From Snodgrassella alvi (lineage in GTDB: Bacteria > Pseudomonadota > Gammaproteobacteria > Burkholderiales > Neisseriaceae): a DNA stretch of 64,000 nucleotides. Made by a program: the position numbers and the translations under genes. Below the pieces are notes generated by a model. The model did not search any database and had not been told where the DNA came from. It worked only from the letters and a program-made list of their open reading frames with translations. The number at the start of each line of letters is the position of its first letter. Position 1 is the first letter of the stretch. This document shows, in pieces, positions 18,601 to 26,252 of this stretch. The stretch covers positions 57,604 to 121,603 of the forward strand of contig NZ_MEIO01000051.1 of NCBI RefSeq assembly GCF_002777745.1, read 5' to 3'.

Positions 18601-20679
18601 AGCAAAATTATCCCGTTCTCGCTCACTGGCTTCTTCAGCAGTAGGTGGTGAATAATAATAATTCAGGTTACTTTTACCGTTGGGAGTATAATCGACTAGA
18701 TCAAGTAAATACAATTTAGCATTGCTATTACTATCAACGGAAATCTTAATGTTTTTTGGATGTAAATCGCCATGATATATATTTAAACCATGCAGGTGTT
18801 CAATAGCTTGTATCAGTTTATAAATTATTTCATATTTATGGTTTAATTCAAGATTTTCTTGTTGAAGTTCTTCCCACGTGTAACCTTTGATATAGTCACT
18901 TACTATAAACAAGCTACATGTTTTAGCTGCGATACCAAATTCATGAATTGTTGGTAAATAGTCAGGAGCAAGGTTTTTTAAGAAGGAGATGCGCTCTAAA
19001 AATTTCCATACAATCTGAGCTGCTGCATTATTGTTTTGATACTGGATATTTAGCCATGCTTTTACTACCTTACCATTGGAAAGGTAAACTTCTTTATCAG
19101 AAGCATCTACTAAATAGTCTTTGTCTGTATCCAACGGATATTTAAGATTATGATGATAAGGATGTTTGTAATAATCTAATTTGCTTTCATCAAAGGTAAA
19201 ATCGTATTTCTGTTTAGGAATTTTTTTATCAAAGGCATCAAAAAATGCTTTGCCGTCTGTAAAAGGATGTTCTGATAAGGCTTCTCTGAAAATATCTGCA
19301 TACCAATCATTATTAGTTTTAATTTCTTCTGCAAATATTTTGATATTATTGGGTGAAATACTTTTAGCATTAATAATATGCCATGCCAAGACTGTAGCAG
19401 AGCGTATATCCTGAACATAAGAAGTAGGTTTGGTTATGGGAAAATACTCAAACGCTAAATCTTTTATGCCTGAAACTGATAAAATGTCTCTAATATTGCC
19501 AATAGTACCTTTTTTAGGGTAATAAGCCGAAATAAAATTGGAGAAAGTAATCTTTTTGGCATCCGTTATCCAGATACTGTGATAATTAATATCACGGTGA
19601 GCGATTTCTATTTTATGTAAGTTAGATAATTTTTTCAGCAATAAATAAACTATTTGCAGTCTTTCTTCTTTATTTAATTTATTAGCGTTTTGTTCGATAA
19701 ATATATTAAAACTTCTATTTGAAGGTAAATAACTGAATATATCAGTGTATTGTGCTGTAATGTCCTCTTTTATCGGTGGTAATTTGTGACTGAGACAACT
19801 ATTAAATAAATCTTCATTAGCGATTTTAATATATTCTAAAACATCATATTCATGTTTTACAATGCGATATCTGCCATCTGGTGTTTTAGCGGAATTATCA
19901 TTTATTCGGTTAAAATCCCAGCGGCGAAGCAAAGCTAAATCTGTCTTGATCTCTTCTGAGTGTGCTAAATACTCTTTATAAAGATGATTGGGGTGTACAA
20001 ACAGAGCATCTTCTTCAGCTATATATCCACTTTTGCGGTATGGTTTGGGTGGTATTGTTTTTTCTTGAAAAAATTCTTTAGCTAAATCAGCAGGATCGAT
20101 AAAAGATGTTTTATCTTTGTGTCCAAATTTTTTTCTGAACTCTTCTTCATCTTTTAATTTCAAAAAGTTTTCCAACTGCATGACATAGTTTCTTTCAGCT
20201 TCTGGTAATTCGGTAAAAGTTGCCTTTCCAGTCATGACTACTAAATAATTTACATAAATATTTGAATATTTTTTGTTAATCTCTTGAAGTTTATCCATAA
20301 TGAGATAGGCTTTATTACGGGTAACAGTTACAGGTGATTTACCCATATCTCTATTATTCAGACACCATCGGCCATTTGTATTACTTATTTTGCCATGCCA
20401 ATCTTTTAATTCGATAACAAGTATACTGCAATGAGTGAATATTAGTAAATCGAATTCATAGGCGTTTTTACGATCAGCAAGCCTAAAACCTGCATAACCT
20501 TTCCAAGGGAAAATAGAATTGGTTTGTTGATACAAGGTTTTAAAATCCTTACATTTTACTGTTAAGGATGACTTTTTCTCATCGTCTATAAAATTTTGTT
20601 CTATGCGTATAATGGCATTTACTTCATGGATTGTTAAGCCTTCAGAACAAATTTCAATCCATTTTTTGGAATCTATCAT
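15616..20679 (-). CDS. NERD nuclease / tandem protein kinase / SF1 helicase fusion, candidate anti-phage protein
   Basis: A 1687-residue multidomain protein. Residues about 55-150 form a NERD domain of the PD-(D/E)xK nuclease type (D77 in EFDLLIF, E90-x-K92 in VIELKDWHG). Residues about 265-485 are a degenerate kinase: HRD at 361-363 but no metal-binding Asn, and no DFG. Residues about 528-745 are a second kinase with K540, catalytic HGDLHPKN (636-643) and DLV in place of DFG (660-662). After about 300 unassigned residues comes an SF1/COG1112-type helicase: Walker A GPPGTGKT (1117-1124), DEAA (1378-1381), GDHKQLPP (1402-1409), QYRM (1459-1462), DSYQGKE (1600-1606) and VALSRAMDRLIIVG (1634-1647). 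NERD, kinase and helicase combinations are known from phage-defence contexts, and the kinase plus COG1112 helicase recalls type I Mokosh. Low GC suggests transfer. Confidence 0.85.
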   Translation of the reverse strand: MIDSKKWIEICSEGLTIHEVNAIIRIEQNFIDDEKKSSLTVKCKDFKTLYQQTNSIFPWKGYAGFRLADRKNAYEFDLLIFTHCSILVIELKDWHGKISNTNGRWCLNNRDMGKSPVTVTRNKAYLIMDKLQEINKKYSNIYVNYLVVMTGKATFTELPEAERNYVMQLENFLKLKDEEEFRKKFGHKDKTSFIDPADLAKEFFQEKTIPPKPYRKSGYIAEEDALFVHPNHLYKEYLAHSEEIKTDLALLRRWDFNRINDNSAKTPDGRYRIVKHEYDVLEYIKIANEDLFNSCLSHKLPPIKEDITAQYTDIFSYLPSNRSFNIFIEQNANKLNKEERLQIVYLLLKKLSNLHKIEIAHRDINYHSIWITDAKKITFSNFISAYYPKKGTIGNIRDILSVSGIKDLAFEYFPITKPTSYVQDIRSATVLAWHIINAKSISPNNIKIFAEEIKTNNDWYADIFREALSEHPFTDGKAFFDAFDKKIPKQKYDFTFDESKLDYYKHPYHHNLKYPLDTDKDYLVDASDKEVYLSNGKVVKAWLNIQYQNNNAAAQIVWKFLERISFLKNLAPDYLPTIHEFGIAAKTCSLFIVSDYIKGYTWEELQQENLELNHKYEIIYKLIQAIEHLHGLNIYHGDLHPKNIKISVDSNSNAKLYLLDLVDYTPNGKSNLNYYYSPPTAEEASERERDNFAVMRMACELLNIKWGEDSVQFSEITTVIKLECSDRETGFISLERFKKALQPKKNIEFIDIEGKNQNNHTFQIFPEENELFVSFNKYKNDIKNKIYIEFFGIGGSFKTVFNLATNNFDYAFQPKEKQELTPKIKKDSNLSIPFGLNILGDESYELENLSKILLNWPAFTQVLSTFEQTQINLKQPNLTTSLTSDSLNPTEAIEELSVNPTLNADTRQQLSTRNLWTAIINKETDSLPYVIAVMGVKNNQANNKTSPKIEVDHNNKQWLLFYETGRNEQVLDHFRKDDRIKVIVKDSKNREFSIGLLNLQFSTSNYLCFDEEPKNTHILKNNPILYLQNNQTAASLRRRKKAVERILDGESVINQLPEYFEANCTIPSTSYNIKIGEEEFRLYERDNGHGGIIRLNNAQRDAFTKLLQNGPLSLLQGPPGTGKTEFIAAFVHFLFTQQSVQKILLVSQSHEAVNTAAERIRKHCQRLEKNISIVRFSNRESAVSAELQDVFSQNLVISKREILQASQIKRICEIGQALGIPEDYLKLRAELQLDIGGQIERLNRLEKYSSRQNDDIAEYKRLGKKITQHIHCAIENFTDNNKNIYTDKIIVDKTIVDKILPTLINKLDEHFCIQPKSSTQAENLINLTWSMQQALSNEKVNYDEFLARSRQLVVGTCVGIGQGNIEIDKNIYDWVIIDEAARSISSELAIAMQSAKRILLVGDHKQLPPLYSEEHKRALARHLGISDCEEEFERILGSDFERVFESPYGQHTCATLKTQYRMAPAIGNLISECFYEGKLENGRSAKEIPDVYTSVHQHFSSCVTWLDTSNLPNSYHQEKDEHGSLINETEADLIIQHLQYLAKNDDFIQSNIIQDCLEKQEAVIGIICMYGEQKNLIRKKFNEKKWSDQFRQLVKIDTVDSYQGKENRIIMLSITRHDKTHSTGFLKLPNRINVALSRAMDRLIIVGATAMWRKKNTHLPLGKVLAMMESSENKLAYSIIQAKPNNY

Positions 20680-21174
20680 TTACTTTTCTCTACTTAATTG
20701 CATGACTTGTTATTTAGTTATTATATAACTAATATAAATTAAATATTGCGTAAATAAATATGTATAAAATTATTTTTGGCTTTGGCTAATCATTTCTAAT
20801 TATGTGTTTAATTATATAGATCTTTGTTGTTTAATTTTTATAATATTTTCAATTTTGTATGAAAAATAATTTATAAGTTAATCTTAAAGGATAATTATTT
20901 GTTCTGTAGAATGTTCTGATTTTTTGGTTAATTTGAGTCATTTTTACTACAGTTTCACTTAAATTTTATAAGAAATTTTACTCTTGAAATTTATTTTGAT
21001 TTGACTGATGTAAGAAGCCAGATTTTATAAAGGGAAAGCTTTTAATAAACAAATAAGATTGAGCAGTCTATTGCTGCCTAATCTTATTTGTTTGGAATTA
21101 GAAGTTTAAGTGAAATTGTTTAATCTAAATATTAAAGCGAAGCTAGTTTCACTTTTCAGGTTTAATAATATTTT
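20680..21174. other. AT-rich region upstream of the defence operon
   Basis: 495 bp of about 75 percent AT with no coding frame. It should hold the defence-operon promoter on the minus strand and, at its right end, the glmS terminator. AT-rich DNA of this kind is a usual target of silencing proteins, but no specific site is visible. Confidence 0.45.
21047..21093 (-). terminator. glmS terminator
   Basis: Long hairpin AAACAAATAAGATT / AATCTTATTTGTTT (14 bp) with an inner GCAG/CTGC pair, about 80 nt downstream of the glmS stop. T-rich sequence follows on the minus strand. Confidence 0.6.
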
Positions 21175-23016
21175 TTACTCCACCGTCACCGATTTCGCCA
21201 GATTACGCGGTTTATCCACATCGGTGCCACGTGCCAGTGCGGTGTGGTAGGCCAGTAGCTGTACTGGTATGGTGTGGACGATTGGGGAGAGTACGCCCAT
21301 ATGGCGCGGGGTGCGGATGATATGGACACCTGCGCCTGCGGTGAATTCGCTGTCAAGGTCGGTGAAGACGAAGAGTTCACCGCCGCGTGCTGCTACTTCC
21401 TGCATGTTGGCTTTGACTTTTTCCAGCAGGCTGTCGTTGGGCGCAATCACGACAACGGGCATGTTCTGGTCTACCAGTGCCAGCGGGCCGTGCTTGAGTT
21501 CGCCGGCGGGATAGGCTTCGGCATGGATGTAGGTGATTTCTTTGAGTTTCAGTGCGCCTTCCAGGGCGATGGGGTAGTGGATGCCGCGGCCAAGGAAGAG
21601 GGCGTTGTTTTTGGCGGCAAACTGGTTTGCCCAGCTGGCGATTTGCGGTTCGAGGTTGAGTACGTGCTGTACGCTGCCGGGCAGCAGGCGCAGTTCGCTG
21701 GTGTATTGTTCTTCTTCTGCGGGGGTAACCAGCCCGCGCATTTTGCCCAGTGTCACAGCTAAGCCAAACAGTGCCACTAGCTGGGTGGTAAAGGCTTTGG
21801 TGGAGGCTACGCCGATTTCGGCACCGGCACGGGTATACAGTACCAGCTCGCTTTCGCGCGGCAGGGCGGATTCCATGACGTTGCAGATGGACAGGCTGTG
21901 CTGTATGCCAAGTGATTTGGCATATTTGAGTGCTTCCATGGTGTCGAGGGTTTCGCCGGACTGGGAGATGGTGATGACCAGTTGCTCGGGGTCGGCGATA
22001 ACTTTGCGGTAGCGGTATTCGCTGGCAATTTCAACGTCAGTGGGTATCTGGGTGATGGCTTCGAGCCAGTAGCGTGCGGTAAGGGCAGCGTAGTAGGAGG
22101 TACCGCAGGCAAGGATTTTGATGCTGCGGATGCGCTCGAAGATGCTGGCGGCGTTGGCGCCGAAGTTTTCGGGCTCAAAGCCGCCAACGAGAAATACTTC
22201 GGCGGTGTCGGTGATGGCTTTGGGCTGTTCGTGGATTTCTTTCTGCATGAAGTGGCTGTATAGCCCCAGTTCAAGGGAAGCCAGTGACAGTTCGGACATT
22301 TTGATTTCGCGCTCTGCCGGCTGGTTGTGTTTGTCGAGCAGGATGTCGATGCCCTGTGTGGATAACTGGACGATGTCGCCATCTTCAAGAAAGACAACGC
22401 GGCGGGTGTAGGCGATAACGGCAGAAACGTCGGAAGCGATAAAGCTTTCGTTTGTGCCCAATGCTACCAGAAGGGGGCAGCCCATGCGTACGGCGATGAG
22501 TTTTTCGGGGTTGTCTCTGGCGATAACGCCGATGGCGTAGGCACCCTGAAAGCGTTGGCATGCGCTCTGCACTGCCTGAAACAGGTTGCCGCTGCTGGTA
22601 TGGGTGTATTCGTAATGGATGCTGTGGGCGATAACTTCGGTATCGGTTTGTGAGGTGAATTCATAGCCTAATGCTTCGAGGCGGCTGCGTTCGGTTTCGA
22701 AGTTTTCGATGATGCCGTTATGAACGATGGCAATCAGTTTGTTGGAGATATGCGGGTGGGCGTTGGGTTCGGTTACGCCGCCATGGGTTGCCCAGCGGGT
22801 ATGGCCGATGCCGAGGTTGCCTTGGAGGCCGGCGGCCTGTGCGGCTTCTTCCATGAGTTTGACGCGACCCACGCGGCGCACGCGTTCGATGCCGTCTGCT
22901 GTCCATACGGCGATGCCGGAGGAGTCATAACCGCGGTATTCCAGCCGTTCAAGACCGCTGGTAAGAAATTCTACTACGTTATCCTGAGCGCGAATGGCGC
23001 CGACTATACCACACAT
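21175..23016 (-). CDS. glmS: Glutamine--fructose-6-phosphate aminotransferase (isomerizing)
   Basis: Makes glucosamine-6-phosphate from fructose-6-phosphate and glutamine, the first step toward UDP-GlcNAc for peptidoglycan and LPS. At 613 residues it has normal length. The N-terminal nucleophile Cys2 follows Met (MCGIVGA). The glutaminase domain shows [19 protein letters not shown]. Two SIS sugar-isomerase domains follow ([30 protein letters not shown]), and the C-terminus [13 protein letters not shown] is invariant. It is separate from glmU, which lies about 6 kb away. A long, G-poor 5' leader precedes it. Confidence 0.98.
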   Translation of the reverse strand: MCGIVGAIRAQDNVVEFLTSGLERLEYRGYDSSGIAVWTADGIERVRRVGRVKLMEEAAQAAGLQGNLGIGHTRWATHGGVTEPNAHPHISNKLIAIVHNGIIENFETERSRLEALGYEFTSQTDTEVIAHSIHYEYTHTSSGNLFQAVQSACQRFQGAYAIGVIARDNPEKLIAVRMGCPLLVALGTNESFIASDVSAVIAYTRRVVFLEDGDIVQLSTQGIDILLDKHNQPAEREIKMSELSLASLELGLYSHFMQKEIHEQPKAITDTAEVFLVGGFEPENFGANAASIFERIRSIKILACGTSYYAALTARYWLEAITQIPTDVEIASEYRYRKVIADPEQLVITISQSGETLDTMEALKYAKSLGIQHSLSICNVMESALPRESELVLYTRAGAEIGVASTKAFTTQLVALFGLAVTLGKMRGLVTPAEEEQYTSELRLLPGSVQHVLNLEPQIASWANQFAAKNNALFLGRGIHYPIALEGALKLKEITYIHAEAYPAGELKHGPLALVDQNMPVVVIAPNDSLLEKVKANMQEVAARGGELFVFTDLDSEFTAGAGVHIIRTPRHMGVLSPIVHTIPVQLLAYHTALARGTDVDKPRNLAKSVTVE

Positions 23017-23419
23017 GGTTTATCCTTTTGCTACACAGGCAGGTTGGGTGGTGCGGATGCGGGATTGTGGTCAGACGAGGCTATGTTGTTGCTGTTATGG
23101 TTTGATGCAGCGGTGGTAGCTTGTCTTGTGTGCATCGCGGTGCCTGTTGATGCTGTTTCCATTTTGTTTGAGAGGATGATTGTAATGGAAATGGCGGGTT
23201 TGCACAGTAGTGTTTGTTAACAATGGCTGGTGACGTTGGGTGGGTATTGCTATGCTGATGGTTTGTGGTTGTGGCTGCTTTGGTTGAATTGTCTTTATTT
23301 ATCAATCATATTTGTTGTTTTGTTGTTAGGTCTGGGTGTTATTTGTTCTGGTGGTATGTTGTTGGTATTGATTTATGCTATCACGTTGCTAATGTGTTTT
23401 GACTTAAATATGGTTTTTT
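23017..23419. other. Region upstream of glmS with extreme strand asymmetry
   Basis: 403 bp whose plus strand is dominated by G and T. On the minus strand, the glmS direction, it is an A/C-rich and therefore unstructured leader. No convincing gene lies in it. It holds the glmS promoter and the 3' end of the feoC transcript. Confidence 0.4.
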
Positions 23420-23701
23420 TTAGGCGTTGTGGTTAATTGGGTTGATAGGGATGGTTGTGCGCGGGCTGGTGACTGCCTGATAGATTTTTTTTACGCTGTC
23501 TGGGCAAGCGAAGCAGTCGCTGCATTTGTTCTGGCTACAGGCTGGCTGGCTGGGGGTGAGCTGGCGGATGGTGCCTTTTCTGAGCCAGAAGGCGAGCATT
23601 TGCTCCATGGCGCTTTCCTGTATCTGAAAATGGCGCGCTAAATCCTGTAGGCTGGCTTGTCCGATGGTGATGAGGTAATCACGGATGGCGGTGATAAGCA
23701 T
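23420..23701 (-). CDS. feoC: FeoC-like transcriptional regulator / iron-sulfur protein
   Basis: The protein has the FeoC layout. A winged-helix part (MLITAIRDYLITIGQASLQDLARHFQIQ by position, then EQMLAFWLRKGTIRQL) is followed by a cysteine cluster in a loop (C..NKCSDCFAC), which in FeoC proteins may bind an Fe-S cluster. The frame is open from an ATG at 23821, giving 133 residues. The ATG at 23701 has an AGAGGA site and gives 93 residues, the usual FeoC size, so I prefer it. FeoC normally follows feoB directly; here about 2.5 kb of decayed mobile DNA lies between them on the same strand. Confidence 0.75.
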   Translation of the reverse strand: MLITAIRDYLITIGQASLQDLARHFQIQESAMEQMLAFWLRKGTIRQLTPSQPACSQNKCSDCFACPDSVKKIYQAVTSPRTTIPINPINHNA

Positions 23702-24215
23702 ATTCTGGTAATCCTCTGCGGGTGTGAGTTGGTGGGTGGTTTCTGTTGGTTGAACTATTGAATGCAAACAGATAGTGATGATATGGGAAATATCACTATC
23801 TGTTTGGGTAAAATTTTCCATACTATTGCAAAAAAATTATAGAGTGATTGCTAATGGCTACTCTATTGATACAAATAGGATTGTTAATATTTTGCTGACA
23901 ATGGGCAAGTTGGGCAGTAGCTCGCGTAAAAAAGGCTGTTCAGAAAAAGCGCGTCGAGAGCATTTATAAGAGAGGAAAGTCGAGCTTGATATTTAAAATT
24001 AAGCTTTAATATGAGATTTACGTATAAGTAAAGCAAGGAAATATAGAGCGATCCCTTTGTGCTTTGTGAGGGGGGACCTCTCAACCCCTTTAAATCTCTG
24101 GCCATATTTAAATTGTTGATAGCTTTGTACAGCAAAAAAGAGGCTACTTCAGGCTGGCTACTGTTGAGATACCACCTAGATCACAATAAAAGCTTTTTGT
24201 AACTGGAACAGCATT

Positions 24216-24470
24216 ATGACAAAAAAGAGATAAACAACCGATTATTAGGTTAATAAGAGAAGAATTTGATAATTTGGAAGTCAAAAAACACGCTCAGAAT
24301 TGGTTAGGGCGGTGGCCGGTATCGAGAACAATCTAAACCAGATAGCCCGAAACGTTAGCTGAGTTGTTGAGGTTGGCGCTCTGAACCAGCTAGATGCCCT
24401 TACCATCATTATCTATCTGGCAGCCACAGAACGGACATTCAATGCCGTTCGTGGCTGTCTTGAAAGCTGA
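24216..24470 (+). pseudogene. Decayed plasmid mobilisation gene mobC
   Basis: In the frame starting at ATG 24216 there are several stops. The later part nevertheless reads as a clear MobC C-terminus: KTRSELVRAVAGIENNLNQI, then ARN, a TGA in place of an expected Trp, and GALNQLDALTIIIYLAATER. MobC is an accessory relaxosome protein of mobilisable plasmids. The copy is inactivated by multiple nonsense mutations. A relaxase start follows immediately, as in intact mobC-mobA operons. Confidence 0.7.
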
Positions 24471-24472
24471 TC

Positions 24473-24595
24473 ATGATTATGCAGTTTTTTAATCAGGGGA
24501 AAGGTGGCGGAGCTGGATCTGTTAATTATTTGCAGGGGCGTAACCACTGTAGGGAGGGCACTCAGCTATTGCGAGGTAATGCCGATGATAAGTAG
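24473..24595 (+). pseudogene. Truncated relaxase (mobA-type) N-terminus
   Basis: The 40-residue ORF starts MIMQFFNQGKGGGAGSVNYL and continues with QGRNHCREGTQLLRGNADDK before a stop. This matches the N-terminus of MobA/VirD2-type relaxases, in which a short basic Gly-rich stretch leads to a D-Y-L-x-G and R-x-G-x-x-x-L-R-G pattern. The rest of the enzyme is missing. Its ATG lies 3 nt past the mobC stop, the usual arrangement. Confidence 0.7.
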
Positions 24596-24618
24596 GTAGT
24601 GTCTGTCAGATTAAGTTT

Positions 24619-24680
24619 GAGCTAGTATAGCTAAACATCGAAAAAATTCAAACGGGGCTTTTTCTTAGCTGTACTAGCTC
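24619..24680. terminator. Long two-tier hairpin
   Basis: GAGCTAGTA-TAGCTAA pairs with TTAGCTG-TACTAGCTC, and a second inner stem GAAAAA / TTTTTC lies in the loop. It sits just past the stop of the minus-strand gene at 24685 and probably terminates it. It could also be the end of a lost mobile element. Confidence 0.45.
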
Positions 24681-24684
24681 ATCA

Positions 24685-24990
24685 TTATTCTTGTTCTACA
24701 TACTTTTTTGTACAAGGAGGAAAGCACCAGGTTAATTGTTGTTTAACCTCCTCAAGTGCATTAGAAAAATCGGTTGTTTGTAGATATGATGGTCTCAATT
24801 CAGGATTTAAGCTATAAACAAGAGCAGATATATTAGAAATATCGTGTATAGCTTCAGCACATAGTCTAACAGTTATATCTGGGAAAAAATGATGTTCATG
24901 GCGAAGAGCAAATGCAAAAGCATTTATTGCCTGCATAAGCTCATCAGCTTTTTTTTCAATTTCGATCAACTGTGTTTCTTGTTTATTCAT
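24685..24990 (-). CDS. Hypothetical protein, possibly an orphan immunity-type protein
   Basis: 101 residues, acidic and mostly helical, with the N-terminus MNKQETQLIEIEKKADELMQ and no signal peptide or membrane span. I do not recognise a family. On the same strand it directly follows the short tail GIFDLSGSAANHHW (ending at 24997), as an immunity gene follows a toxin tail. This position, plus the duplicated tail 600 bp away, is the only clue to function. It lies among plasmid and toxin-antitoxin remnants. Confidence 0.5.
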   Translation of the reverse strand: MNKQETQLIEIEKKADELMQAINAFAFALRHEHHFFPDITVRLCAEAIHDISNISALVYSLNPELRPSYLQTTDFSNALEEVKQQLTWCFPPCTKKYVEQE

Positions 24991-24996
24991 AATCCA

Positions 24997-25112
24997 TTAC
25001 CAATGATGATTCGCGGCACTTCCTGATAAGTCAAAAATGCCATTTTGGCCTTGGTCATACCTAAATGCTGCATTGCATTGATGATAGGCTATATTAGGAT
25101 AAGGCCGCTCTG
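24997..25112 (-). pseudogene. Toxin-tail fragment ending GIFDLSGSAANHHW
   Basis: A short minus-strand frame (about 38 codons, beginning after a stop) reads SERPYPNIAYHQCNAAF, then RYDQGQNGIFDLSGSAANHH and a final W. Its last 15 codons are 37/45 identical in DNA to a second tail on the other strand at 25579-25623. It looks like the 3' end of a polymorphic-toxin gene left without its body. Family unknown. Confidence 0.4.
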
Positions 25113-25190
25113 ACACTTGTTATATTCATTTATATAATGTCTTAATTCTACTGGTGTCAGCCGCATAAGTAATTCTCTATCTTGGTTTTC

Positions 25191-25307
25191 TTACTTACTA
25201 CTCAACATACTGGCTACACTAGAATGCTTTTGATCAGCAGCGGTAGCAGTTACTGCTGATATACTTAAAGCTGCCAGTATTGATAAAGAAATTAAACGTT
25301 TTAACAT
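25191..25307 (-). CDS. Small secreted peptide (38 residues)
   Basis: A short ORF whose product is almost entirely a signal peptide. The start is MLKRLISLSILAALSISAV, followed by TATAAD with a good signal-peptidase I site, then a mature part of about 15 residues (QKHSSVASMLSSK). An AGAAGAAAA stretch precedes the ATG. It may be a truncated exported protein or a genuine exported peptide. Similar tiny exported peptides with an intact signal are sometimes real. Confidence 0.5.
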   Translation of the reverse strand: MLKRLISLSILAALSISAVTATAADQKHSSVASMLSSK

Positions 25308-25431
25308 CAAATTTTCTTCTGTTTGCTGGTAAATAGGTAATTTATAGTAAGTTACATTAAAATATAAATCAATAAGTTAAAGTTTATTTTGTTTCAATTT
25401 TGTCATATGCTCGGTTCGTTATAATCTCTAG

Positions 25432-25623
25432 CATGGCTCTGCACAATCTCAACCTGTTCTCTATCGTTGTTTCAGGACAATTAAAACCAGAATAAGTATT
25501 GAAAACTCTGTTCAGCCTAACACAGGTTACCATCGGTATTATGCGGCTTATATGTGTTGCTTGGGTTCTGATCGTGGCGGTATTTTTGACTTACCTGGCG
25601 GAGCGGCTAATCATCATTGGTAA
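25432..25623 (+). pseudogene. Second toxin-tail fragment ending GIFDLPGGAANHHW
   Basis: A frame of about 63 codons with no start codon reads SQPVLYRCFRTIKTRISIEN, then VQPNTGYHRYYAAYMCCLGS, then the tail GIFDLPGGAANHHW and a stop. It is homologous to the minus-strand tail at 24997-25041 and so forms an inverted pair with it. It looks like the 3' remnant of a toxin gene. Confidence 0.4.
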
Positions 25624-25627
25624 TAGA

Positions 25628-25893
25628 TATGAACAAACCTAGTTTTTCTCATGAACAATTTAGTTTGGATTAATCAGAGAGCTAGTGAATCAGGTGAGTC
25701 TTTTGATCGATTTGTCCTTGATCTTCGGCATTAATATTATTTGTACTCTGATCTAACTGTTTACGCATGTGGTACAGCTTCAGGTAATATGATCAATATC
25801 AATATGCTTGTATATAATTTGTGTCCCTTTATCAGCACCATCTTATTTGCAAGGAACAGCCTATTTTGCTGTTGTTGAAATAATTAATCAGTA
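25628..25893 (+). pseudogene. Decayed small gene following the toxin tail
   Basis: ATG at 25651 opens MNNLVWINQRASESGESFDR and FVLDLRH, then a stop. Readable protein continues in other frames (VYACGTASGNMIN and later SAPSYLQGTAYFAVVEIINQ, ending at 25893). This looks like a roughly 100-residue gene broken by frameshifts, in the position of an immunity gene for the preceding tail. Identity unknown. Confidence 0.3.
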
Positions 25894-25971
25894 AAAAACA
25901 AGTATTTGATGATGATATGGCATGATATGGGCAAGAACAAGCTGCAAAATCTTTGTGAGATTAAAGCTGTA

Positions 25972-25997
25972 AAAAGAGCCCCAAGTGAGGCTCTTTT
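25972..25997. terminator. Terminator hairpin
   Basis: Stem AAAAGAGCC / GGCTCTTTT with an 8-nt loop and A/T runs on both sides. It can act in either direction, between the decayed gene on the left and the toxin-antitoxin remnant on the right. Confidence 0.65.
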
Positions 25998-26004
25998 ATA
26001 TTTC

Positions 26005-26073
26005 TTATGGAAGATTAGCGCACAAAATGATGTCTAAGTCAGCTAATGCCTTATCTGTCCACTTAACTTGCAT
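26005..26073 (-). pseudogene. Truncated ParE/RelE-type toxin
   Basis: A 22-residue ORF starts MQVKWTDKALADLDIIL and then stops. The opening matches ParE/RelE-superfamily toxins, where a beta-strand (V-K-W-T) is followed by a helix with A-x-x-D-L-D. The rest is missing. Its ATG overlaps the end of the antitoxin reading frame, the usual coupled arrangement. Confidence 0.5.
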
Positions 26074-26245
26074 TTTTCAGCTCAGTTAGTAACTCGGTTC
26101 GGCAACGCGAAGTAATGGCAATTACTTCGTCATGTGTATGCCATGTTTTGTTTTTAGTGCAGCTTCAACTCTTTGGTTAGCCACTGGCTATAGTCATCGG
26201 CCTGCTGTTGAGTGTCAATATATTTTGATAGCTGGTAAAAATAGT
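26063..26245 (-). pseudogene. Frameshifted antitoxin of a ParDE/RelBE-type pair
   Basis: Two frames together read like a small antitoxin: YQLSKYIDTQQQADDYSQWL then TKELKL, followed after a frame change by KTWHTHDEVIAITSRCRTEL and LTELKNAS. The pattern D-D-Y-x-x-W-L and H-D-E-V is common in antitoxins paired with ParE-like toxins. No start codon survives next to the feoB 3' end. Dead locus. Confidence 0.45.
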
Positions 26246-26252
26246 TTGTGAT

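Noticed and set aside
22720..23220. 166-residue plus-strand ORF across the glmS start
   Set aside because: It is a shadow of glmS in the antisense frame, caused by the biased codon use of that gene.
23884..24135. 83-residue minus-strand ORF
   Set aside because: It lies in mobile debris, has no ribosome-binding site, an unnatural composition and no known pattern.
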